Source: Acorus gramineus (taxonomy: Eukaryota; Streptophyta; Magnoliopsida; Acorales; Acoraceae). From it: a stretch of 64,000 nucleotides of DNA. This document shows positions 1 to 11,640 of this stretch, piece after piece. Positions within the stretch are counted from its first letter, which is position 1. Each line of letters opens with the position of its first letter. The notes below the pieces were generated by a model that searched no databases, was not told the origin of the DNA, and saw only the letters and a program-made list of their open reading frames with translations. A program made the position numbers and the translations under genes. Location: positions 868,001 to 932,000 of the forward strand of contig CM060853.1 of assembly GCA_030737835.1 (NCBI GenBank). The letters run 5' to 3'.

Positions 1-1184
1 CCGATCCAAAGACTTCGTCGAAGGTTAGAAAAATGTTGTTGAGATATGTGTTCCCGTCGCTCATCCTTTGCGTGGCAGTTTTTGTAGGCATCGTCCTTTA
101 TCTTTTGTTGAGCAGTAAGATAAAGAAGTCTGGAGTTTCAAACTCTGTTACTTGGGATCCATCTCTTCTTCATCAAAGATTTTTATCTCAACTAGAGCTT
201 ACGCGCGCAACTAACAATTTCGATGAGGCGAATTTACTTGGTGTAGGGAGCTTTGGTTCTGTTTATATAGGGCAATTGGAGGATGGAACAATCACCGCAG
301 TTAAGGTCTTAAATTTTGGTTCCTCGGAGCGAGCTTCAAAGAAGTTTGAAGCAGAATGTGAGGTGATGCGTAATGTGCGCCACCGGAATCTCGTGAAGAT
401 CATCAATTGTTGTTCAAGTGAAAACTTCAAGGCGTTGGTACTTCAGTACAAGCCCAATAAAAGCCTAGACAAGTGGTTGCACTCCTCCGAAGAGCATAGC
501 TTGGCAATTCTTGAAAGGGTGTCAATAATGAGTGATGTGGCGTCGGCATTGGAGTATCTCCATCACGGATGTTCAAGGCCGGTGGTTCACTCTGATGTCA
601 AGCCAAGCAACATCTTGTTGGATGAGGACATGGTCGCTCATTTAGGTGATTTTGGAATTGCGAAGCTTCTCGTAGGGGATTACAAGTCTGCGACACCAAC
701 GAGCACGCTTGGTACCATCGGTTTGGTTGCTCCAGGTGCATGTGCTATCACTTGAATTTACTTAAAATATTATCTAGCTTTTTAATTATGATCATAGAAA
801 TTCATGTATAATTAACTTGTTTTAGTAGAAAAAATAAATTCTATTATTGGAAATATTCATTATGCGTTTATTATATCATTTGTTACTATTTAAAAGAAAT
901 TTCTTTCATTCATTAGATTGCAACATCTCCAAAAACTGTCCAACTTACAAATGTGCTTCCCATCTCACAAGTTCATCAACAAGATGTTCTATGATGCTAT
1001 AAGCTAACTTGTTTTAGAATTTTTATGTTGAATCCTTCACAGAGTATGGTGTATCAGGGAAAGCTTCAATAAAAGGCGATATTTATAGCTTCGGGGTTTT
1101 GCTGTTAGAAACCTTCACCGGAAGAAAACCTACGGATGCAATGTTCAGTAACGGATCAAGCATCAGGGAGTGGGTGAAGGAGGC

Positions 1185-2404
1185 TGTTAGATATTCAAAA
1201 GAACATATTTTTATATGCTTTTAAGAGTTGTTTTGGAACATTTCCCTATGTAATTATTCATATATACATGCATATTAGGGAAGTTTCTATTCTTTATATT
1301 CAAAGCATATTTTGCATAAATTGACAATATTTATACAATTAATATGCATTATCATATTTTTCATATAGAGCCATATTTTAAAATTCAGAAATCTAAATTT
1401 GGCAGTATTTAAATTTGGCAGGTTATAAATTGGAGAAGGAATTAGCATTCAAAGCTTCATCAAAACTTCTAAAAATGATCCACCAAATCAATAAAATCTT
1501 CAATCAAATCAGTTTTGACATCTCCAACAAATCAACAAGATCTCTAATAGATTTTGCAATTATATCTCCAACATATTTTGCAAATCAGCATTAACAACTC
1601 AAGCAAATCAGCATTTACAACTAATTCAACCCTCAAAACCCCTATAAAAAGGGCACTCCAAGGAGAGATCTAGACATTCAGCCAAGGAGAGATCTCTGCA
1701 TTCAGCCAGAAGGAATTCTTTTTTCAGTTTTTGTTATTTCTTTTCTGTTTTTAGTTTTTGTTTTTATTTCTTTAGTATTAGAGACAGATTCTCGTGTTTT
1801 CAATAAAGTATATTATTATTTTATGGAATATTTTTATTTTTATTCTAGAATTTCATCAACCATGGTAGGCTAGAAAATCCTTCCATCAAGGAGAGGATTC
1901 CACCCCATGAGATTGAGTGATTGATTATTTTCTTTGTGCATTGATGTTTTCTGATTTGTTCTTCATGTTTATATAGTTTCTTCGACTCAGATTTCTTTTG
2001 ATTATGGGTATTTTTAGATCTTCCGTCGTTCTACTTAGATGGGATACGGTTGATGCTTTATAAACCCTATTTTTAAATCGAGTAGAAGTGAACTGCTTTT
2101 GAAATATTCTGTTTTCATTGAATGCAAAAGAAAGAATTATCATGATATTCGTGGGGTGGATTTCCAATCCTTGATGGTCTTTTTTTATACATTAATTTCA
2201 ACCTAAGCTTTTCAAATAGTTTTCTTAAATCAATAATTTGTTTTTAAACCTTTTTGTCAAATATTGATAATCTTTTACTTTTATTCGTTTACTTCAATAG
2301 CCTCCCTGTGGATTCGACCCCTTGCTACCACTTTCTACCTAGGTAAGGGTTTTATATTTTTGTTGGCAAAGACGAGATTTTAACGACAATCAAAGCCACC
2401 AACA
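1185..2404 (+). repeat. 5' LTR of the gypsy element
   Basis: Begins TGTTAGATATTC and ends CCACCAACA. It contains a TATA box (TATAAAAA, about 1643-1650), a 24-bp tandem duplication with AAGGAGAGATCT just downstream, and a polyadenylation-like CAATAAAG near 1800. The right LTR has the same length and structure. Confidence 0.93.
1643..1650 (+). promoter_or_regulatory. TATA box of the gypsy LTR
   Basis: TATAAAAA follows a C-rich stretch and precedes the duplicated AAGGAGAGATCT motif. The same box is in the right LTR at about 7758-7765. Placement inside the LTR fits the RNA polymerase II start of a retrotransposon. Confidence 0.6.
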
Positions 2405-2406
2405 AA

Positions 2407-2420
2407 TTGGCGCCGTTGCC
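2407..2420 (+). other. Primer binding site of the gypsy element
   Basis: TTGGCGCCGTTGCC lies two bases after the 5' LTR. As I recall, this is the PBS type of Athila-related plant gypsy elements, matching the 3' end of tRNA-Asp. It fixes the element's orientation as plus. Confidence 0.75.
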
Positions 2421-2532
2421 AGCCAAAACCCTGAATGAGCTATATGCTCCTGCATCTTCCGATCCACCAATCTGCATAGTGCTGCCGGCCACCACTGCAA
2501 TCCAATTTGAGATTCGGCCAGCAACCATCAAT

Positions 2533-5442
2533 ATGCTTCCCAAATTCCATGGGTTCGAGAGTGAGCAACCCTATATCCATCTAACCAAATTCTTGACAAT
2601 TTGTCAAACATTTAAAAATCAGAACCTAGATGAGGAAGGTGTCAAATTGAGGTTGTTCCCCATGACTTTGGAAGATCATGCAGCTGCATGGCTGTATTCC
2701 CTCTCCACCAATTCAATTTCAACATGGGAACAACTCTCTAAAAAATTCATGACAAAATTTTATCCTATGGCAAAAACTGAGAAAATCAAAGATGCCATTA
2801 GAACTTTTAGGGGGAGAGCTGAAGATGAATTTTCTCAAATTTGGGAAAAATTTCATGATTTGTTAATCAAATGCCCACACCATGGGCTTGACAAAGCCCA
2901 ACTAGTTCACTTTTTCTATAAGGGACTACCTCACACACATAGGAACATGATTGAGTCCATGCACAAGGGTAAGTTCATGGATCAGACCCCTGATGAAGCC
3001 TATGAATTCCTTGTAGATTTAGCTGAGAATGCCCAGAATTGGAGTAGCTATGACAATGAAGTTGATGATAGAGGATCTAGAAAACCAGGTATCTATGAAA
3101 TAAAGGTAGATCCAGATCTTAAATATGTCATGACCAACTTAGTGGATGGGGTGAACAAATTGAGCAAGAAGTTCGATACTTTTGCGGTAACAACAAATCG
3201 GAACTCACAGAGAGATCCAAACCCCATAATGAATGTGGAACATGAGCCACACAACATATGTCTCATTTGTGATAGTTCAGAGCATCTAGTGGAGTGTTGC
3301 CCTAGTTTGCCCACCATCAAGGCTGAGCAGGCAAATTCGATTAATTCATATAATGCCTTCAAAAAGCCCACTCCCAATTCTTTTGGCCCAGTATACCATC
3401 CTGATAATAGGTTTCATCCAAACTTCTCTTATAGGCAGAATGAACCTATCCAATATCAAGGTGGTCCACCAGGATATCAAAGAAATTTTTCTAGGCCAAG
3501 CCCGTCACAAGCTCCTCAGTTGAACCAACCTTTGGTTCCACCTCCTCCTCCTTATGTTGCTCCCACTCCTCAACAACCCTCACATCTGGAAGCCATGATG
3601 GCTAACATGATGAAGCAACAACAAGAATTCATCCATCAGCAGCAGCAAACCAATTTGTCACAAACCCAGACTAATCAAATCCATGCACAAGCAATTGCAA
3701 AACTTGAAGTTAGTCTAAGTCAAATAGCCAGTTCTCTAGTAGATAGGAAGAAGGGTGAATTACCTAGTCAGCCAGTGCCTAATCCTAGTAGGCAACAGAG
3801 TCAAGGCCCAATAGGGCAATATCAGGTTAACTCTAATGAAAACTCATCCCATGAAGTCCAGGCCATTACCACCTTAACATATGGTAGGCAAGTGGACAAA
3901 AAGGTCCAACTCCCCAACAAAAAAAGTGAAGAAATCGTGGTTCATAAGACTGCTGACCAGGAAGAAGGTCAGGAGACCCAAGAGAAGGGAAATGAAACCC
4001 AGGAAATAGCACCAAAGCCAATAGATGTCTACAAACCCAAAGCTCCTTATCCTCTTAGATTGCAAGAACCCAAGAAAAGTTCTCATTTTGATGATATCAT
4101 GGAAGTATTCAAAAATGTTCAGATCAATATACCTTTCTTAGATGCCATCAAACAGATTCCCTCCTATACAAAATTCCTGAAAGATCTCACCACGGTGAAA
4201 AGGAGAACCAGTGTTCCTAGGCACGCTGTGATGGCTGCACAAGCCTCATCTTTCATTCAACAGCAAATTGCCCCTAAATATAAGGACCCTGGTTGCCCTA
4301 CAATTGCAATCAAAGTAGGAGAGACTATCATCCAAAGAGCCCTCCTAGATTTAGGAGCCAGTGTGAATTTGCTACCCTATTATGTGTACAAGGAGTTAGG
4401 TTTGGGGGAGTTAAAACCCACAGACATTACCCTTTCATTAGCGGATAGAACTGTGAAATATCCAAAGGGAATTGTAGAGGATGTGATTGTCAAGGTGAAA
4501 GAATTCTATTATCCTGTGGATTTTGTAGTCCTAGAAACTGAACCAGTGAAAAACCCAGGTAGCCATATCCCTGTGATCCTAGGCAGACCATTTTTAGCCA
4601 CATCAGATGCTGTTATTAGATGTCGGAATGGTATAATGACTCTAGCCTTCGGAAACATGACTGTCCAACTCAATGTTTTCCATAGTAGTAACCAATCAAC
4701 TGAAATTGATGATCTTGAGGAAGTTTGCATGATTGATGATATGATCAACTCTTTGGAAGAGTCGAGTTATTCTGACCCATTCAGCAAAGATTTTGATAAA
4801 GAAGGTTCAATTAGGGAAGCAAATGCACTTTTAGATTCCGCTCTATTCATGGATACTAGCAAATGGGCCACTCAGTTTGAATCATTGCCCATTTCTGAAT
4901 CTTTGCTGGTGTCATCTAGTGTCAATTCACCCCAGTTAGAGTTTAAGGATCATTTCCCTGTACCCTTCATTGACCAAGTCCCTATTTATGGCAAGGCCTA
5001 CCATTTACCTGTCAAATTAGAATACAAAGCATATTGGGTAATGAAACGCCTCAATTTTGATCGCGACAAGGCCAAAGAACATAGGAAACCGCAACTCGAT
5101 GAGTTAGAAGAGATTAGGAATGATGCATATAACTGTGCCGCAAGGTACAAGGACCGCATGAAGACCATGCATGATAAGATTATCCTTCGTAAGGAATTTT
5201 TCCCCGGTCAGAAGGTCCTTTTGTACAATTCTAGACTTCATTTATTTCCTGGAAAATTGAAATCTCGTTGGACTGGCCCATACACAGTTGAGAAAGTTCA
5301 TCCACATGGGGCGATTGAAATCCATAATGCCAAGGATGGTAGTACTTTCCAAGTCAATGGACATCGTTTGAAACCATATCTTGAGTATCTGAGCCCAGAA
5401 GTTGAGGAGACACTTTTGGAAGATCCTGTGTATCAGGATTGA
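2533..5442 (+). CDS. gag-protease fused to integrase C-terminus (969 aa)
   Basis: The frame is open from 2407, but that upstream start would be a TTG within the PBS. The first in-frame ATG is at 2533. Domains seen: a retrotransposon gag region (about residues 10-180), a CCHC zinc knuckle CX2CX4HX4C (from residue 243), a proline/glutamine-rich linker, and an aspartic protease with the DLGASVNLLP active site (Asp about residue 606). The sequence then passes without a stop near 4960-4990 into a segment normally found after the integrase core (YGKAYHLPV), ending with the integrase C-terminal GPY-type region (RWTGPYTV). RT, RNase H and the DDE core are missing, yet the junction keeps the frame. 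Gag and protease could still make particles. Enzymes for copying and integration must come from elsewhere. Confidence 0.9.
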   Translation: MLPKFHGFESEQPYIHLTKFLTICQTFKNQNLDEEGVKLRLFPMTLEDHAAAWLYSLSTNSISTWEQLSKKFMTKFYPMAKTEKIKDAIRTFRGRAEDEFSQIWEKFHDLLIKCPHHGLDKAQLVHFFYKGLPHTHRNMIESMHKGKFMDQTPDEAYEFLVDLAENAQNWSSYDNEVDDRGSRKPGIYEIKVDPDLKYVMTNLVDGVNKLSKKFDTFAVTTNRNSQRDPNPIMNVEHEPHNICLICDSSEHLVECCPSLPTIKAEQANSINSYNAFKKPTPNSFGPVYHPDNRFHPNFSYRQNEPIQYQGGPPGYQRNFSRPSPSQAPQLNQPLVPPPPPYVAPTPQQPSHLEAMMANMMKQQQEFIHQQQQTNLSQTQTNQIHAQAIAKLEVSLSQIASSLVDRKKGELPSQPVPNPSRQQSQGPIGQYQVNSNENSSHEVQAITTLTYGRQVDKKVQLPNKKSEEIVVHKTADQEEGQETQEKGNETQEIAPKPIDVYKPKAPYPLRLQEPKKSSHFDDIMEVFKNVQINIPFLDAIKQIPSYTKFLKDLTTVKRRTSVPRHAVMAAQASSFIQQQIAPKYKDPGCPTIAIKVGETIIQRALLDLGASVNLLPYYVYKELGLGELKPTDITLSLADRTVKYPKGIVEDVIVKVKEFYYPVDFVVLETEPVKNPGSHIPVILGRPFLATSDAVIRCRNGIMTLAFGNMTVQLNVFHSSNQSTEIDDLEEVCMIDDMINSLEESSYSDPFSKDFDKEGSIREANALLDSALFMDTSKWATQFESLPISESLLVSSSVNSPQLEFKDHFPVPFIDQVPIYGKAYHLPVKLEYKAYWVMKRLNFDRDKAKEHRKPQLDELEEIRNDAYNCAARYKDRMKTMHDKIILRKEFFPGQKVLLYNSRLHLFPGKLKSRWTGPYTVEKVHPHGAIEIHNAKDGSTFQVNGHRLKPYLEYLSPEVEETLLEDPVYQD

Positions 5443-6437
5443 TCACTTTGTACATCTATGAGATTTTTAGGTTTAGGGTTAGGACATTTTCAATTATTCT
5501 GCTTTTAATTTGAGTACATATTTGTCATTTCTATGTTTTTATGCGGATTCACTGAGCTATTTTGTCACAGGATAAATTATAAGAATTCACATCAAATAAG
5601 GTATGCAGTCTCTACCTTCTTTATTTATTTCTATTGTCCTTTTCATTTTTCAGCATCACATGCATCATTTTGTAGTTGTCATTCACATTGAGGACAATGT
5701 TAGATTTAGGTTTGGGGGTATAATCAACAAATTTTGATGTGAAATTAAAAAAAAAAAAAAAAAAAAAATTTGAGAAAACTTCAATCATTGGGATACCTTT
5801 GGCTTGCCAGATTAATTTTCACTTTAGTTGTTAATTCTATCATGTGTCTAAAATGTTTTTCACAAATTTCAAGTCTTGGAAAAATTTTCAGCACTTATAG
5901 CCACATGTATGTAGCCTAAATGGAAAAGTGAAATTTAAGGGAGAGAACTGGATGAATCATTAGCGGAGACTTAACCTAGGAGAGATTTGAGCCATTCTAT
6001 TCTTGGAGTGTTTTTACATAATTCTGAGTTACAAGTTAACTCAAATTTTTTGTTTTCGCTTAAATGTCGTTTGCTTGATCTCTTTATTCTTGTTTTGATC
6101 AAAGACTCATGAACACCATAAAAATTGGATTACTACACTAGAAACTCCTCTGAAATCTTTTCAAGGCATATAATAACCATGTGAAACTTAGGAAATGATT
6201 TAGGCCATCTTTGTTAACCCATCTATCATGTTCAACTAACCTATTCTTACACTTATCCACTAGTCAAACCCCTTGAGCCATATAAGCCTTTCTTTGTTCA
6301 ACCTATTTTTTTTAACCTACACTCCACTCAATGAGTGTAACCTTAAATTTTGCTTTGGGAATGAGGAAAGAAAAAGAAAAAGAAAAAGAAAGATCAATCA
6401 ATTACTATGAAATTTCATGGAAGGGTTATTACTATCA

Positions 6438-6490
<53 letters not shown>

Positions 6491-7074
6491 AGTGAAAAGA
6501 AAAAAAAAAAAAAAAAAAAAAAGGAAAAGAAATACTCGATATTCATAAAAAAGTATACAAATTCTCAAAGCATTGTCCAGTTATCAATAATAACCCTAGC
6601 CCCATTACAACCTATTGAAAAGACCTACTTGATCCTAAATGTAATGTGGTTAAAATGTGGAGAATAGATGAAGAGGACTTACGGTGTTTAATCCAATGTT
6701 CTTGAGTCAATGATATTCCGTTCCTGAGATCAAATTAAATTTTTATTTTTCTTTGATATGGTCCGTCCTTCTATAAATTTTATATGTGGATGATTTGAAT
6801 TTTGATTCCTTGCCACATATAAGTTGAGAGAAATAAGCCCACTTCTGAGTGATTTCCTTGTTGAGTGTAATATCCAGTGAGTTTTTGAAGTCAAGGCGAA
6901 ATCCATTCTTAAGGTAATCAAAATTAAGTTTTACTGGGAAAAAGAAAGCTACATCTTTGTTGGCTATGCACACACACACTTCAGGACTTGATTATGAGTG
7001 AAAACTTCTAACATGTGTATAGAGTTCTCAACTTTAGTAGATTTTTATAAAGCTCCCGAAGATGTCATTGTTTT

Positions 7075-7117
<43 letters not shown>

Positions 7118-7299
7118 AAAGAATTTTGTGGGTATATTCGCTGCAAACCCTCACGAGACACAACTCGTCCACTAGGGTGACCTAGGGGTTTAAAGGCTTG
7201 TTGCACATGCTAAGTGTAACCGCGATTCCTGCGAAAGTGAGTTAGGATTTTTTTTTTAGTTTTGCTCGAGGACTAGCAAAAAGGCGGTTTGGGGGTATT
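5443..7299 (+). other. Non-coding 3' internal region with poly-A tracts and polypurine tract
   Basis: No credible coding region. Holds several long A tracts (about 5746-5768, 6442-6489, 6500-6522 and 7076-7115) and a GAAAAA microsatellite near 6365. The polypurine stretch before the right LTR is about 7276-7297 (AAAAAGGCGGTTTGGGGG). A similar GGTTTGGGGGTA occurs at about 5709-5720 and may be a second, unused PPT-like site. Confidence 0.7.
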
Positions 7300-8519
7300 T
7301 GTTAGATATTCAAAAGAACATATTTTTATATGCTTTTAAGAGTTGTTTTGGAACATTTCCCTATATAATTATTCATATATACATGCATATTAGGGAAGTT
7401 TCTATTCTTTATATTCAAAGCATATTTTGCACAAATTGACAATATTTATACAATTAATATGCATTATCATATTTTTCATATAGAGCCATATTTTAAAATT
7501 CAGAAATCTAAATTTGGCAGTATTTAAATTTGGCAGGTTATAAATTGGAGAAGGAATTAGCATTCAAAGCTTCATCAAAACTTCTAAAAATGATCCACCA
7601 AATCAATAAAATCTTCAATCAAATCAGTTTTGACATCTCCAACAAATCAACAAGATCTCTAACAGATTTTGCAATTATATCTCCAACATATTTTGCAAAT
7701 CAGCATTAACAACTCAAACAAATCAGCATTTACAACTAATTCAACCCTCAAAACCCCTATAAAAAGGGCACTCCAAGGAGAGATCTCGGCATTCAGCCAA
7801 GGAGAGATCTCTGCATTCAGCCAGAAGGAATTCTTTTTTCAGTTTTTGTTATTTCTTTTCTGTTTTTAGTTTTTGTTTTTATTTCTTTAGTATTAGAGAC
7901 AGATTCTCGTGTTTTCAATAAAGTATATTATTATTTTATGGAATATTTTTATTTTTATTCTAGAATTTCATCAACCATGGTAGGCTAGAAAATCCTTCCA
8001 TCAAGGAGAGGATTCCACCCCATGAGATTGAGTGATTGATTATTTTCTTTGTGCATTGATATTTTCTGATTTGTTCTTCATGTTTATATAGTTTCTTCGA
8101 CTCAGATTTCTTTTGATTATGGGTATTTTTAGATCTTCCGTCGTTCTACTTAGATGGGATACGGTTGATGCTTTATAAACCCTATTTTTAAATCGAGTAG
8201 AAGTGAACTGCTTTTGAAATATTCTGTTTTCATTGAATGCAAAAGAAAGAATTATCATGATATTCGTGGGGTGGATTTCCAATCCTTGATGGTCTTTTTT
8301 TATACATTAATTTCAACCTAAGCTTTTCAAATAGTTTTCTTAAATCAATAATTTGTTTTTAAACCTTTTTGTCAAATATTGATAATCTTGTACTTTTATC
8401 CGTTTACTTCAATAGCCTCCCTGTGGATTCGACCCCTTGCTACCACTTTCTACCTAGGTAAGGGTTTTATATTTTTGTTGGCAAAGACGAGATTTTAACG
8501 ACAATCAAAGCCACCAACA
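7300..8519 (+). repeat. 3' LTR of the gypsy element
   Basis: 1,220 bp, TG...CA, matching the 5' LTR with about nine differences counted by eye (for example at the AGATCT duplication and near the right end). It is followed by the target duplication GAGGC and then the kinase exon. Confidence 0.93.
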
Positions 8520-8760
8520 GAGGCATTCCCAGATAAAATATTACAAGTTATTGATACCAATATATTGAGATATGAAGATATAGAGAGAGCTCGCCCTATT
8601 GATGATGACACTGATGACATCAAGTTGCACAAATGAAAGTCCAAAGGAGAGAATGAATATGAAAGATGTGGTGGTACGATTGAACAAGATCAAAATGGAG
8701 CTCATGGCACCTTCTGTTGAGAGCAACCAAATCTACAACCACAGTGTGTCAGAAGCTTAA

Positions 8761-8993
8761 TAAAATTAGTTTGAAGCTTTATACATACTCATATATGGGT
8801 TTTTATTTGGTTGTTGTTGTAAAGAGACATTGCGTGAGAAGAGTTTATTATTTTCAGTATGTCTTTTCCTTTAGTGTTCTTAATCACCTTCTTTTTGTAG
8901 TTTGGTATTTTTCTCATTTGGGATTTCACATGGGGAAAAATTCATACATAACCCTCTGACTTTTTCGAAAGTCTATATAACCCACCTATGAAA
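8761..8993. other. 3' flank of the kinase gene
   Basis: AT-rich sequence after the relic kinase stop. No gene or clear regulatory element recognised. It presumably held the 3' untranslated region. Confidence 0.5.
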
Positions 8994-10439
8994 ATCCAAA
9001 TAGTCCCTGAATTAAACTTTCATTGACATATGAAGAATATTTTACGAATATTCCATTAGGTTAATCCTGACTGAAAATACAGTATACGAAAAAAAACCCT
9101 TACAATGTGTTAAAAATCCAAAATATGTGTTAAAAAAATCTAGAAAACGCCCTACAAATCTATTTTATAGTCTTATTTGTAGTCACAATATTCTCTGTTA
9201 TAACATATGTAAAATTATATGCTTTCAATTCATATGAACATGTATTTCATTTTTTTATATAAAAATAAATTTAATTAACTCATTATATACCTAAAATAAT
9301 AAAACATATGTAAGCTTTCAACAGAACTAAACAAAACATTTTTCATAAAATAAACATGTGATAAACATGGTATACCTTCAAATGTTTCAAACTATTTTCG
9401 TATATATATAAAAATGACATAAAATAATATTTTACTTTGTATATAATTATTAATAAATCATTTTAGTCCGCGAATCAAATAGTTTAAAATAATTATCAAA
9501 ATTCATCATAAATTATCAATTCATACATATCAAACTTGGGGAGAGATATTGCCACCACCTAAACTACTTTAGGCACCACCCCCTCAACTAACCAGAAGCA
9601 TTGAAACACTTCTAAGGTATAATGATTAAGAGCACCACCTTCTATCTACCGCCCTTTCTCTCTTCCCGCATTAAACACATGTATTGTCTATGTATTTATT
9701 TAACCTAGACAATCAAGATGTCTAGGTTAACAGTATGAAAACCCTAGGTTCTGGTATGGGTTAGACAAATTGAGTGTCTACGTCGCTAAAGGTTCTAGAC
9801 AATAATCATCTCTAGGTGAACAAAAAATCAATTAAAAGGTTATGGAATGGGTTAGACACACGGGTGTAGAAACATAGGAGCGACGAAGATCGGAGAGCCG
9901 GATTTTCATTTTCCTTGGGAGGTATCGAGAAGGAGTTGGAATGGAATAATATCGAAAAAAAACTTGTAACAAACCCAACCGTGCCCGGTGCTTCCAAGAA
10001 GTGACGGGTGCAGGATCGGGATGGGGAAGACCTGAATCTGCGGTAGAAGCTTTAGACTGGTTTCCACACCTTCGGTCACCTTCTTCTTCACTTTTGGCAT
10101 TGAAATTTTTTTCTAACTGTCCTGGACCTGAAATGTTGGATCTTCGAATGCTACTTTGATGTACTTTTAGAAATGGGGAGAAACGAGGGTAAGAGCTTTC
10201 GAGTGAGACAGTCTTTGATGAGAAAGTTAGGAAGCCCTAGGGGAAAAATAGAGATGTCTCCTACGCTTGCACCTTCGTTCGGTTGGTCGCCTTGCTTCCT
10301 AACTGGAAACAAGAAGTGACTACCCTATTGACTCAAAACTATCCTTTTGCTATCGCTTTCAACAGTTGTAATCATAACTCCCTGGGAGCAAGTAGAAATC
10401 CAATCCATCGCTACGCTCTATCTAATCTAAGTTTATAAA

Positions 10440-10880
10440 TTTGCAATACTTGTCTATGGAAACAGAAATATCAATCAAGGTTCTGGTATGAGTTAGACAT
10501 ATATAGTGTCTAAGTTTTTAAATTCCCTACCTTAGACAATAATTCTGTCTATGAAAACAGAAAATCAATCCATACGTTCTGGAATGAGTTAGACACATGC
10601 ACTGTCTAAGTTTTTAAAAACTCTAGACATTATTTGTGTCTATGGAAACAGAAAAATCATTAATAGGTTCTGGAATGGGTTAGACATATGCAGTGTCTAA
10701 GTTTTTAAATATTTTAGACAATACTTCTGTTTATGAAAACAGAAAAATTAATCCATAGGTTCTGAAATGGGTTAGACACATGAAATATCTAAGTTTTTAA
10801 ATATTGTAGACAATACTTCTGTCTATGGAAACAGAAAAATCAACTCATAGGTTCTAGGATGTGTTAGACATATAGGTCAT
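10440..10880. repeat. Tandem ~95-100 bp repeats with internal dyads (block 1)
   Basis: About five units, each containing GGTTCTGGAATGGGTTAGAC, then a TTAGACA...TGTCTAA dyad, then a TAGACAATAC...TGTCTATGG dyad and GGAAACAGAAAAATCA. Diverged relatives lie at 9670-9860. Confidence 0.8.
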
Positions 10881-11249
10881 TTATTCTTCTCTATTATTGA
10901 CTTATCCTCCACCCCAAACGAGGAGTTACGGATGTATATATGTGGTTCACATGGACCGTACCGTATTACTATTCTATCTAATAATCCATTTTGTGACAAA
11001 AGAACCATCACAATTTCATATAGGGCAGCGATATGTCCACCACCTTACTTGCTTAAGGCATCACCTTTGTTTACATAGAAACCATCCACACAGTATTCAA
11101 CACAGAATAATTAAGAGCACCCACCTCTACAAAATTGGCCTGGACAAGCCCACCACCTATAGGTGCCACCACTCTACAAAATTGGCCTGGACAAGCTCAC
11201 CACCCGAATCTAAAATAAACATGACTCTTATGCAAAAAAAAAAAAAAAC

Positions 11250-11640
11250 CGTTGGCTTTGAAATGGGTTAGACACATGGATTGTCTATGTAATTATATTT
11301 TTTAGACAATGTACCTGTCGTTGGGAACATAAAAAAAAACCCGTAGGTTTGAGAATGGATTAGACACGTAAGTTGTCTACATAGTTATATTTTCTAGACA
11401 ATGTACATGTCAATGGAAACAGAAAAAAAAACTCATAGTTTCTGAAATGGGTTAGACACATGAGGTGTCTACATAGTTATATTTCATAGACAATGTAACT
11501 GTCAATGGGAACATAAAAAATAACTCGTAGGTTCTGGAATGGATTAGACACATGGATGTCTTCGTTGTTATATTTCATAGACAAAGTATCTGTCAATGGG
11601 AATAAAAAAAAACCTTATAGGTTCTAGAATGGATCCTCAT
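11250..11640. repeat. Tandem ~95-100 bp repeats with internal dyads (block 2)
   Basis: About four units of the same family as block 1, but with their own shared variants (TAGACAATGTA, GTCAATGGGAACATAAAA). The block therefore amplified separately. Confidence 0.8.

Larger units (their letters stand above)
1185..8519 (+). mobile_element. Ty3/gypsy LTR retrotransposon (Athila/Tat-like), internally deleted
   Basis: Two direct LTRs of 1,220 bp each (1185-2404 and 7300-8519), both TG...CA, flank an internal region with a PBS at 2407, one ORF and a polypurine stretch just before the right LTR. The 5-bp target duplication GAGGC lies at 1180-1184 and 8520-8524. By eye I counted about nine mismatches between the LTRs, so insertion is recent. 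The internal region encodes gag, protease and only the C-terminal part of integrase. Reverse transcriptase, RNase H and the integrase catalytic core are absent. It must have depended on proteins from an autonomous relative. Confidence 0.95.
3..8760 (+). pseudogene. LRR receptor-like kinase (FLS2/EFR/Xa21-like, subfamily XII), 3' part, interrupted and frameshifted
   Basis: The frame is open to the left edge, so the extracellular LRR part lies outside the window. Seen in order: a transmembrane segment from about 33, then a kinase domain with the glycine loop GVGSFGSVY, AVKVL lysine, HSDVKPSN catalytic loop (non-RD) and DFGIAKLL. Exon 1 ends at 735 (GT at 736), intron 736-1042, and exon 2 begins at 1043, rejoining APEYG across the splice. 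Exon 2 breaks at 1184 where an LTR retrotransposon is inserted, and resumes at 8525 after the duplicated GAGGC. The resumed frame stops at 8634-8636, while the expected C-terminus (SPKERMNMKDVV) continues in another frame from 8635 to a stop at 8758-8760. A deletion plus frameshift has therefore occurred near 8590-8630, independent of the insertion. The family acts at the plasma membrane in immune perception. This copy is almost surely non-functional. Confidence 0.9.

Noticed and set aside
1925..2167. 80-codon minus-strand frame, present again at 8040-8282
   Set aside because: It sits in both LTRs, so the identical copies simply reflect the LTR duplication; no coding evidence.
10897..11271. 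124-codon plus-strand frame
   Set aside because: It runs through transposon-derived tandem repeats, with no protein similarity recognised.
9675..11640. CRISPR-like array because of regularly spaced repeats
   Set aside because: Units are contiguous diverged ~100-bp tandem repeats without unique spacers, in a plant genome.
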